From contig LSRX01000707.1 of the NCBI GenBank assembly GCA_001939145.1, forward strand, positions 326,247 to 390,246: DNA of 64,000 bases, read 5' to 3'. The notes beneath the pieces are model-generated. The model did not search any database, was not told the DNA's origin, and saw only the letters and a program-made list of their open reading frames with translations. A program made the position numbers and the translations under genes. This document shows positions 50,660-60,424 of this stretch, piece after piece; the first letter of the stretch is position 1; every line of letters begins with the position of its first letter. This stretch comes from Symbiodinium microadriaticum. Lineage: Eukaryota > Sar > Dinophyceae > Suessiales > Symbiodiniaceae.

Positions 50660-52085
50660 TTGGGTCTAGGGGTGCCTTTGTGCCGGCTTGTCCCGGTTTG
50701 TATTGGTTTGTTCCGGTTCGTCCGGTTTGTCCCGGTTCGTACCGCTTTGTCTCGGCTTTGTCCCGCTTCGTCCCGGTTTGTCCCGATTCGTACCGGTTCG
50801 TCCCGGCTTTTGTCCCGGTTCGTCCTGTTGTGTCGCGCTGCGGTTTGTGCCGGTTCGTCCTGCTTTGTCCCGGTTCGTCCCAGTTGGTCCCGGTTCGTCC
50901 CGGTTTGTCTCGGCTTTGTCTCGGTTCGTCCTGTTGTTTCCCGTTGCGGTTTGTCCCGCTTCGTCCTGCTTTGTCCCGGTTCGTCCCGGTTTGTCACGGT
51001 TCGTACCGGTTCGTCCCGGTTTGTCCCGGTTTGTCGCGGTTCGTGCCGGTTTCAGTCCCGGTTCGTCCTGTTGTGTCCCGTTGAGGTTTGCCCCGGTTCG
51101 TCCCAGTTTGTCACGGTTCGTCCCGGATTGTCCCGGTTCTTCCCGGTTAGTCCTGCTTTGTCCCGGTTTGTCCCGGTCTGTCTCGCTTTGTCCTGCTTTG
51201 TCTTGCTTTGTCCCGCTTTGTCCCGCTTTGTCCCAGTTTGTCCCGATTTGTCCCGCTTTGTGCCCGTTTGTCCTGCTTTGTCTCGCTTTGTCCCGGTTTG
51301 TCCCGGTTTGTCCCGGTTCGTCCCGGTTTGTCCCGGTTTGTCCCCGTTTGTCCCGGTTCGTCCCGCTTTGTCCCGGTTTGTCCGGTTTGTCCCGGTTTGT
51401 CCCGGTTTGCTCCGGTTTGTCCCGGTTTGTCCCGGTTTGTCCCGGTTTGTCCCGGTTTGTCCCGTTTTGTCCCGGTTTGTCCCGTTTGTCCCGGTTTGTC
51501 CCGGTTTGTCCCGCTTTGTCCCGGTTTGTTCCGGTTTGTCCCGGTTTGTCCCGTTTGTCCCGGTTTGTCCCGGTTTGTCCCGCTTTGTCCCGGTTTGTCC
51601 TGCTTTGTCCCGGTTTGCCCTGCTTTGCCCCGGTTTCTCCCAATTAATCTCGATTTGTCCCGGTTTGTCCCGGTTTGTCCCGGTTTGTCCTGCTTTGCCC
51701 CGGTTTCTCCCGGTTAATCTCGATTTGTCCCGGTTTGTCCCGGTTCGTTCCGGTTTGTCCCGGTTTGTCCCGGTTTGCTCCGGTTTGTCCCGGTTTGTCC
51801 TGCTGTGTCCCGGTTTCTCCCGGTTTGTCCTGCTTTGTCCCGGTTCGTCCCGCTTTGTCCCGGTTTGTCCTGCTTCGTCCCGGGTTGTCCCGGTTGGTCC
51901 CGGCTTGTCCCGCTTGCGGCTTCGTCCCGGTTTGTCCCGCGTTGTACCGCTTTGTCCCGGCTTGTCCTGCTTTGTCCCGGCCTGTCCTGCTTTGTCCCTG
52001 CTTTTTTTCCCGGTTTGTCTCGATGTGTCCCGGTTTGTCCCGGCTTTGTCCCGGTTCGTCCTGGTGTGTCCCGTTGCGAATTGTC
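50660..52085 (+). repeat. 10 bp minisatellite (TTTGTCCCGG)
   Basis: About 140 copies of TTTGTCCCGG with TTCGTCCCGG and CTTTGTCCTG variants. Because the unit is 10 bp, three units make 30 bp and translate as a 10-residue repeat (FVPVCPGLSR) on this strand. On the other strand they give GQTGTNRDKP-like repeats. This explains the 300-500 codon open frames in several frames on both strands. I do not regard them as genes. The centre (51290-51600) is most homogeneous and the edges are diverged. Confidence 0.9.
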
Positions 52086-52239
52086 CCGGTTTGTTGTGGT
52101 TAAGGGGTTTAGGGGGCTTAGGGGGCTTGGGTTTGAGGTTGCGCCGAGATCTAAATTTCATGCATATAGATATTCCTGCATGATCATGCGTTTCCATGCG
52201 ATTTCAACGCTTTTTATGTAAGGGACCTCCCCCCGTTTC

Positions 52240-53545
52240 GTGCTAGCCCCGACAATGGGTCTCTGAACACCGGCAACAAAATAGTCGCGGGACGCCACCT
52301 GGAGCACAGGACGCCCACAACAGGTCGCACGTTCTTTGCGCTGCAACACCATTTGCGGACAACAAAGCATGCACCGGCAAAAAATCGTACATCTTAGCTC
52401 TGGGGCGGCACGTGGAACACAGGACACCGGCAATAGATCGTAGACGTAGCGCTGGGGCGCCATTTGGATGGGTCACCCACTTTGGACTCCAGGACACCAG
52501 CAACACATCGGAAATCATGACGCTAGCAGCAAACCGTACATCTTGGCACTGGCACCGGAAAGAGCCCAAGACACAGCAACATACCTTGCAGCTTAGCCTT
52601 GGGGCACGACTTGGAGACCCCCACACACCGGCAACAAATCGTATGTCTTCGATCTGGGGCACGACTTGGAGGCCAAGGACGCCGGCCGGCGGCGATCGGG
52701 CACCAGTTGGAGCCAAACACATGGGCAACGAATGGCACATCTAAGTCTTAGCCGAAAACACAGGGACAAAAACATGAGAAAGCCGCACATCTGAGCCCTA
52801 GGGCACCAGTCACGGCCGAAGACAGCAGAAACGAATCGTACATCCAAGCCCTGGGACGCCTTTTGGAGCGCAGGACACCGGCAGCAAATCGTGCATCCTG
52901 CACGCACCGCTTGGAGCCCAAGACACCGGCACAAATCGCACATCTTAGTGCAGCTGCGCGACTTGGAGCCCAAGACACGGGCAATAAATCATACATATCC
53001 CAGGGGCACCACTTGGACACCGGCAACATATCTTGGCACGGCCACCACGTGGAAAAATTGCAATCTTAGGTCTGGGGCACGACCTGGAGCAAACACACCG
53101 GCAACAAATCGCACATCTTTTAGCGATGGGGCACCACTTGGAGCCCCAGACACCGGCAACAAATCGTACGTTTTAGCCTTCGGGTGCGGCTTGGAAGCCA
53201 AACACACCGGCAAGCAAATCTTGCATCGTAGCCCTGGGCAAAACACTGGCAATACATCGAGCATCTCATGCCTGCAGGGCACCACCTGCAGCCCGAGACA
53301 CAATCAACAAATCGCACATTTTCGCCCTGGGGCGCCGCTTGGAGCACAGGACAGAGCGCTGGGGCACCATTCCGAGCCAAACAGACCGGCAACAAGTCGT
53401 ACTTCTTCGCCCTGGGACAACCCTTGGAGCAAACGACACCGGCAACAAATCGTATATCTTAGCCCTGGGCAAAACACCGGCAACAAGGCACCTGCAACAA
53501 CTCGTACGTCTTATCGCGGGGGCACCATGTGGAGCCCAATAAGGC
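52240..53545. repeat. Minisatellite U, main array
   Basis: About 25 degenerate units of ~50-58 bp with consensus words ACACCGGCAACAAATCGTAC, ATCTTAGCCCTGGGGCACC and ACTTGGAGCCCAAG. Open frames on both strands are by-products. Confidence 0.85.
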
Positions 53546-53599
53546 AAAGTGGAGCTTTTGTTTTTCAGGTTTGGCAGCAGGCCTTCTTTTAAAAAGGTT

Positions 53600-53850
53600 T
53601 GGCAGGACATGGCTTGGGTTCGCCAATGCGTCAAGCCACTGGGGGATTCTAGCTTTCAGGGTTTGTTTGTGCATCAAGCTATTGAGGATTCTAAATTTCA
53701 GCGTCAAGCTATTGGGGGATTCTAATTTTCAGGGTCTGTGTCTGCGTCAAGCTATTGGGGATTCTAGTTTTCAGGGTTTGCCTGTGCGTGAGGCCATTGG
53801 GGGACTCTACTTTTAAGGGTTTGCCTGTGCGTCAAGCTATTGGGGGAATT
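53600..53850. repeat. Minisatellite W
   Basis: About five units of 45-50 bp with CAAGCTATTGGGGGATTCTA and TTTTCAGGGTTTGCCTGTGC. The same family is at 18660-18900. Confidence 0.8.
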
Positions 53851-53857
53851 TACTGCT

Positions 53858-53985
53858 GCTGGTGCTGGTGCTTGTCGTGCTGCTGCTGGTGCTGCTGCTG
53901 CTGCTGGTGCTGCTGCTGCAGCTGCTGTTGCTGCTGCTGCTGCTGCTTGTCGTGCTGCGGCTGCTGCTGCAGCTGCCGGTGCCCA
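53858..53985. repeat. CTG trinucleotide repeat
   Basis: CTG/CTGGTG/CTGTTG units over ~125 bp, interrupted by TTGTCGTGCTG twice. The frames encode poly-Cys or poly-Gln and are not supported as genes. Confidence 0.9.
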
Positions 53986-53989
53986 TATA

Positions 53990-54290
53990 TCTTAGACACT
54001 CTCACTTGGCGATTCCGGTTCAACATACATCCTAAACAAGCCCCCATGTGGTGATTCCGGGTCATTATGCACATCAACACGCCCCCTCAATTGGCGATTC
54101 CGTTTCATCATATATCTTAAGCTACCCTGTTATTTAGCGATTCCGGTTCAACATATATCTTAAATGCGCCTCCTCATTTGGCGATTCCGCTTCACCAGAC
54201 ATTTTAAACACGCCCCCTCATTTGGCGATTCACGCCCCGTCATGTGGCGATTCCGGTTCACTATATATCTTAATCTGCCCTGTCACTTAT
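53990..54290. repeat. Minisatellite X (first block)
   Basis: About seven units of ~40-45 bp: GGCGATTCCGGTTCA(A/T)CATA, TATCTTAAACACGCCCCCTC. Shared with 18905-19380. Confidence 0.85.
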
Positions 54291-54359
54291 ATAATTGCAG
54301 AGGAAACCTTCGATTTCCCGAAATGTTCATCATCGCGGGTGCGCAGCAAACACAATGAT

Positions 54360-54760
54360 CGCATGATGGGTCTCAAAGAAAGAAACTTATATATCTACAT
54401 TGAGGCAAGCTTGCACTGCTTAAAATAGCCGAGGGGATGGGGGCGTGCACCCCACCCCCGTTGCAAACAGGATGCTCGGATGATAGGGTTGAAAAACAGT
54501 CACGTGCTTTGAAGCAAGCTTTAACGGCTTAAATAAGCGGCAGAGTTGGGGGCGCAACCCTCCCATTCGGAAACAGAATCCTCGCATTATGGGTTTGCAA
54601 AAAGACTCATATGCTTTGAAGCAAGCTTGCACGGCTCAAGAAAGCAGGGGGGGTTGGGGGGCGGAGCCCCACCCATTTGCAAAGACAATGCTCGCATGAT
54701 GGGTTTCAGAAAGAATCATATGGTCTAAGGCGACCTTGCATGGTTTAAGCACAGGCGAGA
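54360..54760. repeat. ~120 bp minisatellite Y
   Basis: Three to four units: ATGCTCGCATGATGGGTTTC, then CTTTGAAGCAAGCTTGCACG, GCTTAAATAAGC and GGGGGCG(C/G)AACCC. Flanked by X on both sides. Confidence 0.8.
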
Positions 54761-54764
54761 CCGG

Positions 54765-54905
54765 ATCGTCGTATATCTTAAACACGCCTCCTCATTTGGC
54801 GATTCGAGTTCACCCTATATCTTGAGCACGCCTCCTCATTTGGCGATTCCGGTTCGTCGTATGTCTTAAAGACGCTCCCTCATTTGGCGATTCCGCCTCA
54901 ACATA
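54765..54905. repeat. Minisatellite X (second block)
   Basis: Three units of GGCGATTCCGGTTC(G/A) plus CTTAAACACGCCTCCTCATT. Confidence 0.8.
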
Positions 54906-54979
54906 TGTAGAAAGCGTAACAAAGAAACACGAACAACTAACACAAAGCCCATAGAAACCAAATGCAATTCCGACTCATC

Positions 54980-55330
54980 ATAACCAGAGGACCAGGCAAC
55001 AAGAGGACCAGAGGACCAGACGACCAAGGAACTGCGACACGAAGCGTGTAGAGGACCAGAGGATCAGGGTATCAGGGGACCAGAAGACTACAGGACTTGA
55101 GAACCAGAAGACCAAAGGAAGAGGGATCGGGTGGCCAGGCGACCAGGGGACGCGAAGACCAGAACGCCAGAGAAACCAGAGGGCCAAAACAAAGATGTAG
55201 CAGAAAGTTGGAAAAGCGCGGGACCGAAGAAGCGAGCGGAGGACCAGGGAACCACGGGCGGGGAAGCACGGGCCCCGGGGACCGGGGCACCGCGGGACCA
55301 GAGGACCTCTCGCCAAACCTTCAAGGAAAA
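54980..55330. repeat. Degenerate ACCAGAGGACC minisatellite Z
   Basis: GACCAGAGGACCAG words recur every 10-25 bp with variants (GACCAGGGGAC, GACCGGGGCACC). Frames here are artefacts. Confidence 0.7.
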
Positions 55331-55339
55331 AACCTTGAC

Positions 55340-55640
55340 CCCCCAAAGCACCGGGCACAAATCTTACATCTTGCCATGCCTCACACAGATACCAGCAAAT
55401 CACAGGCACAAATCTTACATCTTGGCACTTGACACCACCTGAATCGAAAACCACGGCACCGGCAATAAATCATCATGCATCTTACTTATCTTACTTAGGT
55501 CTGTGGCACGACTTGGAGCCCAAGACACCGACAATAAATCGTACTTCTAAGCACTTGGGTACTAGTTCGAGCCCCGGACACCGACAATAAATCGTACCGG
55601 CACCAGTTGGAGCCCAAGATCCGGCAATAAATAGTAACTC
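55340..55640. repeat. Minisatellite U, right part
   Basis: About six units (CACCGGCAATAAATC, CGACTTGGAGCCCAAGACACC). It overlaps the last ~65 codons of the sulfotransferase frame. Confidence 0.75.
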
Positions 55641-56691
55641 GTACTTCTTACCCATATAGTTGTTAATTGCTGAGGCACCCGTTGGACCCCACAACACCGG
55701 AAACTGTTGGGGAAAAATGCTCAACACGATTCCAGATACCAGAAGGCCGTAGGCCAGGAGCAAGGGAACCAGGGGCCAAATCCACGTGATCATCCCCAAG
55801 GTGGCTAGCAAGGCCTGCATGACGACACGGTCATTGACGTGTGGCATTTTGATGTCCGGCACGGGCAGGCCCAAAAACTCACATAGAGGCTTCCAGCCCT
55901 GGTTCAGGTTGAATTCGAGCAGCTTGTCCGGCGGGATCATAGCCCGGATTCGCTCTATGTGCTTGTAGTAGCTCTCTTCCAAGGCCTCGACATCCCTTCG
56001 CAACTCAGGTCGTCCCTGCGTCTGAATCTCCCACAGCAGGTGCTTGTAGGCTTTCAAAATGCCATGAAAACGTTCGATCCAGATGAAGGGTCGTGACGAC
56101 AAAATGTCCATCCCGTGCGCCACCGAAGCCCAAGACTCGGCCCACTTGCGGCCACTGTCGCGATAGGTAAGGACGAATTTGATGTCAACCTCGGGGTGCT
56201 GGACGACCCAATCGACAATCTCGTAGGAGAACCAAAACAGGACATCAAAGCCCCGCAGCCCAAACTCATGCAGGAACTCGCCTACAGGCATGGGGTGCGT
56301 GTCATTGAAGCGCTGCGCCAATAAATCCGCAACTTCCATGACTTCATTGTCGTGGCAGGGCGTGTACCCGAGTTGCTTCAAGGCCGTGACAAAGCTTGTT
56401 GTACCCGTGCGCGCAAACCCGACCGAAATCAGCTTGGTTTTGGCTGGCAGCCGGCGGGGCGCCTCAGGGAGAATTGCTTTGAGTGCGAGACGAAAGCCTT
56501 CTGAGATCCCGGAGAAGGTCCGCACAAACCAAGACGATGTTTGCGTGTCGGCTCCTCCGTTGAGAGTTTAGGGTTTAGGGTTTAGGGGTTTAGGAGGTTT
56601 AGGGTTAGGCTCCTCCAATCTGCGCTGCCCATATCGTCGAAGCACACGTGAGAACCAGAAGCAAACCCACGAGGAGCTTGCGGGAAAACAT
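55491..56691 (-). CDS. P-loop sulfotransferase-like protein, two exons (56613-56691, 55491-56554)
   Basis: Predicted 380 aa after splicing of the intron at 56555-56612. Exon 1 starts at ATG 56691 and encodes a hydrophobic signal peptide or anchor (FSRKLLVGLLLVLTCASTIW). Residues 72-80, GFARTGTTS, are the P-loop-like 5'-phosphosulfate-binding motif of PAPS-dependent sulfotransferases. Residues 155-168, LTYRDSGRKWAESW, correspond to the 3'-phosphate-binding region. LLEFNLNQGWKPLCEFLGLP (238-257) and PHVND (264-268) are typical of the Sulfotransfer_4-type (PF17784) family. That family transfers sulfate from PAPS or is of unknown substrate. Residues ~272-308 form one or two membrane helices, so an endomembrane location is inferred. 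The C-terminal ~65 residues (316-380) read into minisatellite U, so the true 3' end is doubtful: either a recent read-through or another splice. Substrate unknown. Confidence 0.8.
56555..56612 (-). other. 58 bp intron made of telomere-like repeat (GA-AG)
   Basis: In gene sense, GGAG/GAGCC, then 49 bp of CCCTAAA-type repeat starting TAACCC (56559-56607), then GGAG/GAGCC. The 9-mer GGAGGAGCC is present on both sides (56608-56616 and 56550-56558). Splicing after the first GGAG and after the second GGAG gives a GA donor and AG/G acceptor. It removes an immediate TAA stop and joins exon 1 to the catalytic frame in phase. GA donors with AG/G acceptors are described in dinoflagellates. The alternative is that the insertion simply inactivated the gene. 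Confidence 0.75.
56559..56607 (+). repeat. TTTAGGG insert with 9 bp target duplication
   Basis: On the plus strand GGCTCCTCC, then 49 bp with five to six TTTAGGG-type units, then GGCTCCTCC again. This is the only telomere-like run within several kilobases to the left. Confidence 0.9.
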
Positions 56692-56699
56692 GGCGTGTG

Positions 56700-56940
56700 A
56701 TCTTGGTGTTCCAACTATATAATTAGACTTATTATTAGGTGATTATGGTCCATTATCCATGGCTATTTCTCTCAGAGCTGCTACTTTACAATGTGCTCAT
56801 GGTTTTTACAAATGGATTGGTGTTGGGGATTGACATCCACAGCATGACCCCTTCGGGAAGGCACTACGTCATGGCTTGCAAGCCGAAGCCCTGCGCACTC
56901 CGCAGGTCCAGGTGCTGTTCACTGGCCAATGCAACTACTA
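56700..56940. promoter_or_regulatory. Presumed upstream region of the sulfotransferase
   Basis: Unique DNA directly 5' of the minus-strand ATG, with an AT-rich patch (56717-56745). I see no TATA box or other motif I would defend. A short plus frame here (56739-56945) shows no domain. Confidence 0.2.
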
Positions 56941-56941
56941 T

Positions 56942-57020
56942 ATAAACCCTAAACCCTATAAACCCTATAAGCCCCATAAGCCCGATAAACCCTATAAACC
57001 CTATAAACCCTAAACCCTAT
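56942..57020 (-). repeat. CCCTATAAA-variant tract
   Basis: Units CCCTAAA, CCCTATAAA and CCCATAAGC, analogous to the expanded units of the 12.1 kb array but in reverse orientation. Confidence 0.8.
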
Positions 57021-57204
57021 AAGGGTCTCTAGCATATGACAAACCCGTGGCTCCAACGAAAGACCAAGGTTTTACCAAGGGTCTCACCAGAGGTGCGCAG
57101 GGGTGCAAGGCGGGAGCTGGGATTGAGCTTTCAAAACCCATGACTTAGGCCCTAAAGCCCTAAACCCTATAGGCCTTATAAATCCTAAAAGCCGCAAACC
57201 CTAA

Positions 57205-57214
57205 ACCAAGTTGC

Positions 57215-57266
<52 letters not shown>

Positions 57267-57312
57267 ATGTATGTAAATGAATGAATGTATATATATATAT
57301 ATACACACACAT
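57205..57312. repeat. TA/TG microsatellites
   Basis: Three TA runs joined by GTGTGTGT and GAATGAATG. Confidence 0.9.
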
Positions 57313-57750
57313 GTGCTCATGGATTTAGGATTTTAGCTGTCGGGTTCCGGGCTTAACTAAACAGGTTCAGGATTTGGCGTCAGGGCTCCGAAACCCTGAA
57401 CCCTAAGCCAACCTTTCTAAGGACTCACACAAGGAAGAATCATAGTAAGGAGCCTCTAGATTATTGGCGGCTCTTGAGCTACCCCTCAACCCTAAACCCT
57501 AATTCATTAGCATGGACATTGACTGCTACCTTCTTGCCCTACCTGTTTAAGGGTTTGGGGCTTAAGGACCTTGCGGGTTTAGGGTTGAGGGTGTACGGCT
57601 CAATGTTTTGAGGTTTGCCGAGTTGCAGAAACTGTGTCGAAACATTCAGGGGGTTCCCGATTCCGCTGGCGCTCGCAGAAGGTCTACCTGCACCCTGCAC
57701 TGCAGTTCGTGCTAGTGCAATGCGCCTTGGGGTAGTAAAAGCAGAAACCC
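57313..57750. other. Unique DNA with sparse heptamers
   Basis: Short telomere-like words near 57485-57500 and 57550-57590. No frame supported. Confidence 0.45.
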
Positions 57751-57842
57751 TGGACGCTAGACCCTAAACCCTAAACCCCTAAACCCTAAACCCCTAGACC
57801 CTAAACCCTAAACCCCTAAACCCTAAACCCCTAACCCTCAAC
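57750..57842 (-). repeat. CCCTAAA tract
   Basis: About 12 units, alternating CCCTAAA and CCCCTAAA. Confidence 0.9.
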
Positions 57843-57890
57843 CAGCTGCCTTGGAGGGTTCAGCTCTGGGTCAACGGTACTTCCTCTACC

Positions 57891-58058
57891 TACCCATAGG
57901 CCCCTAAGCAGTTCCTTTACGGTTTAAGGGTTTAGGGTTTGGGGTTATAGGGTTTTGGGGTTATAGGGTGTAGGGTTATAGGGTTTAGGGTATTTTGTGT
58001 CTATATTTCGAATCCTAAAGGTAGTCCCAAAACGGAACTACTTAGGGGCCTATGGGTA
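57891..58058. mobile_element. MITE family A interrupted by a ~75 bp telomere-like insert
   Basis: Family A ends are intact (TACCCATAGGCCCCTAAGCAG; CTACTTAGGGGCCTATGGGTA). Inside, ACGGTTTAAGGG through GGGTTTAGGGTA (about 57919-57993) splits the usual TTCCTTTTTGTG. Only a 2-4 bp T duplication can be seen because the site is a T-run. A second independent telomere-into-MITE event. Confidence 0.85.
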
Positions 58059-58154
58059 AACAGCAAGCCCTAACAAACCTACACCAGGCTCAGCTAATCT
58101 TTGAATCTGTTCTTGAAAAAGAATCCTAGCTGCTTGGAACCCAAAAGCCTAAAC

Positions 58155-58515
58155 ATTTAGGGTTTAGGCCTTAGGGTTTAGGGTTTAGGGTTCAGGGTTT
58201 AGGGTTTAGGGCCCAGGGTTTCTTAAAGCATAAGACCCTGAGTCCTGAACCATACATAACATCTTAAGCACTATAAGACTATAAGACCAAACAGTGTATC
58301 TTTGGTTTAGGGTTTAAGGTGCTTGGTTTCGGGCCTTTGGTTTAGGGGTTTAGAGGGCTTTTGGGTTTAAGGAAATGGACCTTGCAACCCGTAGGATGTC
58401 CTTGCCCTCAACCCAAGGGTTTAGGGTTTAGGGTTTAGGATTTAGGGTTTAGGGTTTAGGATTTAGGGTTTAGGATTTAGGGTTTAGGGTTTAGGGTTTT
58501 GGGTTTTGGGTGGGG
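58155..58515 (+). repeat. TTTAGGG tracts
   Basis: Runs at 58155-58215, 58300-58375 and 58420-58515. The last alternates TTTAGGG with TTTAGGA. Confidence 0.85.
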
Positions 58516-58620
58516 CACTTCTCATTTTTCCATCGCCGAATCATCTTCGCAATCTCCCCGCTGAAATCCTTCCAGGGCTGCTGGGAGGGTAAGTCTCAGT
58601 AAGCTAGCCAGAAACCCAAA

Positions 58621-58717
58621 GGCTCCATGCACCCATATAGTATATACTTAGGCCTTAAAGGGGTTCCTATATAGGTACTTTAGGGTCTAAGTATATACTA
58701 CATGGGTACATGGAGCC
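58621..58717. mobile_element. MITE-like element, family G (copy 3)
   Basis: GGCTCCATGCACCCATATAG and ACATGGGTACATGGAGCC, with inner AGTATATACTTAGGCC / GGGTCTAAGTATATACT. Confidence 0.85.
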
Positions 58718-58779
58718 TTTGGGAAACAGGCTTGTAAGGGAGTGTGTGTGATTCCGGGTTGAAGTTTAAGGTTAGGTCT

Positions 58780-58905
58780 ACTTGGAGGATCATGGGACTT
58801 AGTAAGTAAGGCTATACTAAGTGCCCTGATTGGGTTGTAAGTAATTTATTATAACTGTAGATATCTTACTTGTAGCCCTAGTTACTATTCCCACGATCCT
58901 TGACT
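58780..58905. mobile_element. MITE-like element, family I (copy 3)
   Basis: Left end ACTTGGAGGATCATGGGACTT, right end GTTACTATTCCCACGATCCTTG; interior TTGTAAGTAATT / TATCTTACTTGTAG. Confidence 0.65.
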
Positions 58906-59134
58906 CATATCCAAAAACCTCGCATAGAACCCATAACCTTTGAAGGAACCCGCTAAGGGACCCCGATAACCCGCTGGTTCTAATCAACCAGCAGCTACGC
59001 ATTGCAGCTAAACTCCAACGCTTAAGGCTCACCGGCGGCCACCTTTCGCGCCGACTGCCAAACACCGCTGGCGTTGTGACCGCTGTCTACAGTAGGTGTC
59101 CGAGTACTTGATGCTCATAAACCCGCAATACCAC

Positions 59135-59290
59135 CCTAGGGTATAGGGTTTATAGGCGGTTTAGGGTTTAGGGTATAGGCTTTAGGGTTCGGGGTTTAGG
59201 CGGTTTAGGGTTTAGGCGGTTTAGGGTTTAGGGCTGTTTAGGGTTTAGGCTTTTCGGGTTTGGGTTTAGGCGGTTTAGAGAGATTAGGCT
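59135..59290 (+). repeat. GGCGGTTTAGGG-type tract
   Basis: TTTAGGG units with the spacer GGCGG recurring about six times, a local higher-order pattern. Confidence 0.8.
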
Positions 59291-59426
59291 TCAGGGACAG
59301 TAGCCCTTTTAGCTATGATCACCGAGAAGACCTAAAGTGCTGCAATTCAAGGCGTGCCCCCGGCGTCCCATGCCCCCTCGGTCCTGTTCCTCATCGACCT
59401 CCAGGCAGCTGGGTTAACCCTAAAAC

Positions 59427-59522
59427 CTATCTGTAGCCGGAAAGACCTACCTTTTCAGCGTTCCTTATTATGGTTTCTATAGACAGTGCCTTAAAACGGT
59501 AGGTCTTTTCGGTTACAGGTAA
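59427..59522. mobile_element. MITE-like element, family F (copy 2)
   Basis: Ends CCTATCTGTAGCCGGAAAG and CTTTTCGGTTACAGGTAA; matches 1832-1926 in reverse orientation of the centre. Confidence 0.75.
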
Positions 59523-59634
59523 ACCCTTTAACCCCTAAACCCTAAACCCCTAAACCCTGAACCCTAAATTTGCTTCGGGTTTAGGGTTCATAACAGCTTA
59601 GGGTTTTGAGTTGAAGGTGTAGGGGTCTAGCTAC

Positions 59635-59740
59635 ACATTCCCTAATTGCAGGTAGAATGTAGGTGGGGCTTCTATAGTGGGAATTGCTATGATGGTTTGG
59701 GCAGGTATTCCCCGTATAGGTATTTGGCACCCTGTGGGTT
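59635..59740. mobile_element. Family E element (diverged)
   Basis: GGTAGAATGTAGGTGGGGCTT, AGTGGGAATTGCTATGATGG and GTATAGGTATTTGGCACCC match the family in order. Ends weak. Confidence 0.5.
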
Positions 59741-60211
59741 AGGGTTTCGCGTCCAGGCGTTGGGGGCTTCAAGGCTTTAGGGCTTGGGGTCAGTTTCCGT
59801 TTAGGCGTCTTGGGTTTTATCAAAATTCTAAAGGGGGCTACTAAAGGGGTTTCGGCTATGGGCTGTTACATACTAAAGGATTAGAGGACTAGTCAGAATG
59901 TAGGGTTTTAGCCAGGAGTATCGCACCCAGGGTGCATGTAACTCGATTACAACTTCACTCACTTCAGACAGCTCCCTAAACCCTGAAACCCTAAACCCTA
60001 AGCCCTAAGCCCAAAACCCGAAACCTAAAGGCCCTAAACCCTATGAACTCCTACATGGCCTTCTTGAGACACTCTTTGTAAATAAAGTCCACTGCGGAGT
60101 CGATTGGGCGAAAAAGCCTATTCGGGTAGTGCCATGGCCCGGGCTATGAATGTTCGATCGGTTATACAACTCTTAGTACAACTCTTGGCTCCAGCCAAAA
60201 CCACTTTAGTG
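59741..60211. other. Unique DNA and degenerate heptamers
   Basis: CCCTAAA run at 59977-60050. No supported frame. Confidence 0.45.
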
Positions 60212-60304
60212 TACCCATAGGCCCCTAAGTATTTCCTTTTTGGGATTACCTTATAGGATTCTAAATATAAACCACAAACAGGAACTACTTAGGGGCCTAT
60301 GGGC
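60212..60304. mobile_element. MITE-like element, family A
   Basis: Ends TACCCATAGGCCCCTAAGTA and CTACTTAGGGGCCTATGGGC. Confidence 0.85.
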
Positions 60305-60424
60305 AGTTTCCTTATGCAGGCGGGGCTTCTGAAGTTGAGTTAGGACATGTTCATGTCAACTTGTCACGTCTGAGAGTTTGCTGGGCCACCACACCCTCGG
60401 TTTTGAGGCTACGACGTCCGTACC

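Noticed and set aside
50660-52183. A 507-codon plus frame and 325-381 codon minus frames as repeat proteins
   Set aside because: They are by-products of a 10 bp minisatellite that is open in several frames on both strands. There is no start context, no unique domain and no consistent frame preference.
52158-53816. Cys/Pro-rich open frames of 60-230 codons over the U minisatellite
   Set aside because: Every frame on both strands is partly open because of the repeat composition. Residues merely repeat the unit.
53850-54080. Poly-Gln protein on the minus strand
   Set aside because: Derived from a CTG repeat between minisatellites, with no flanking protein-like sequence.
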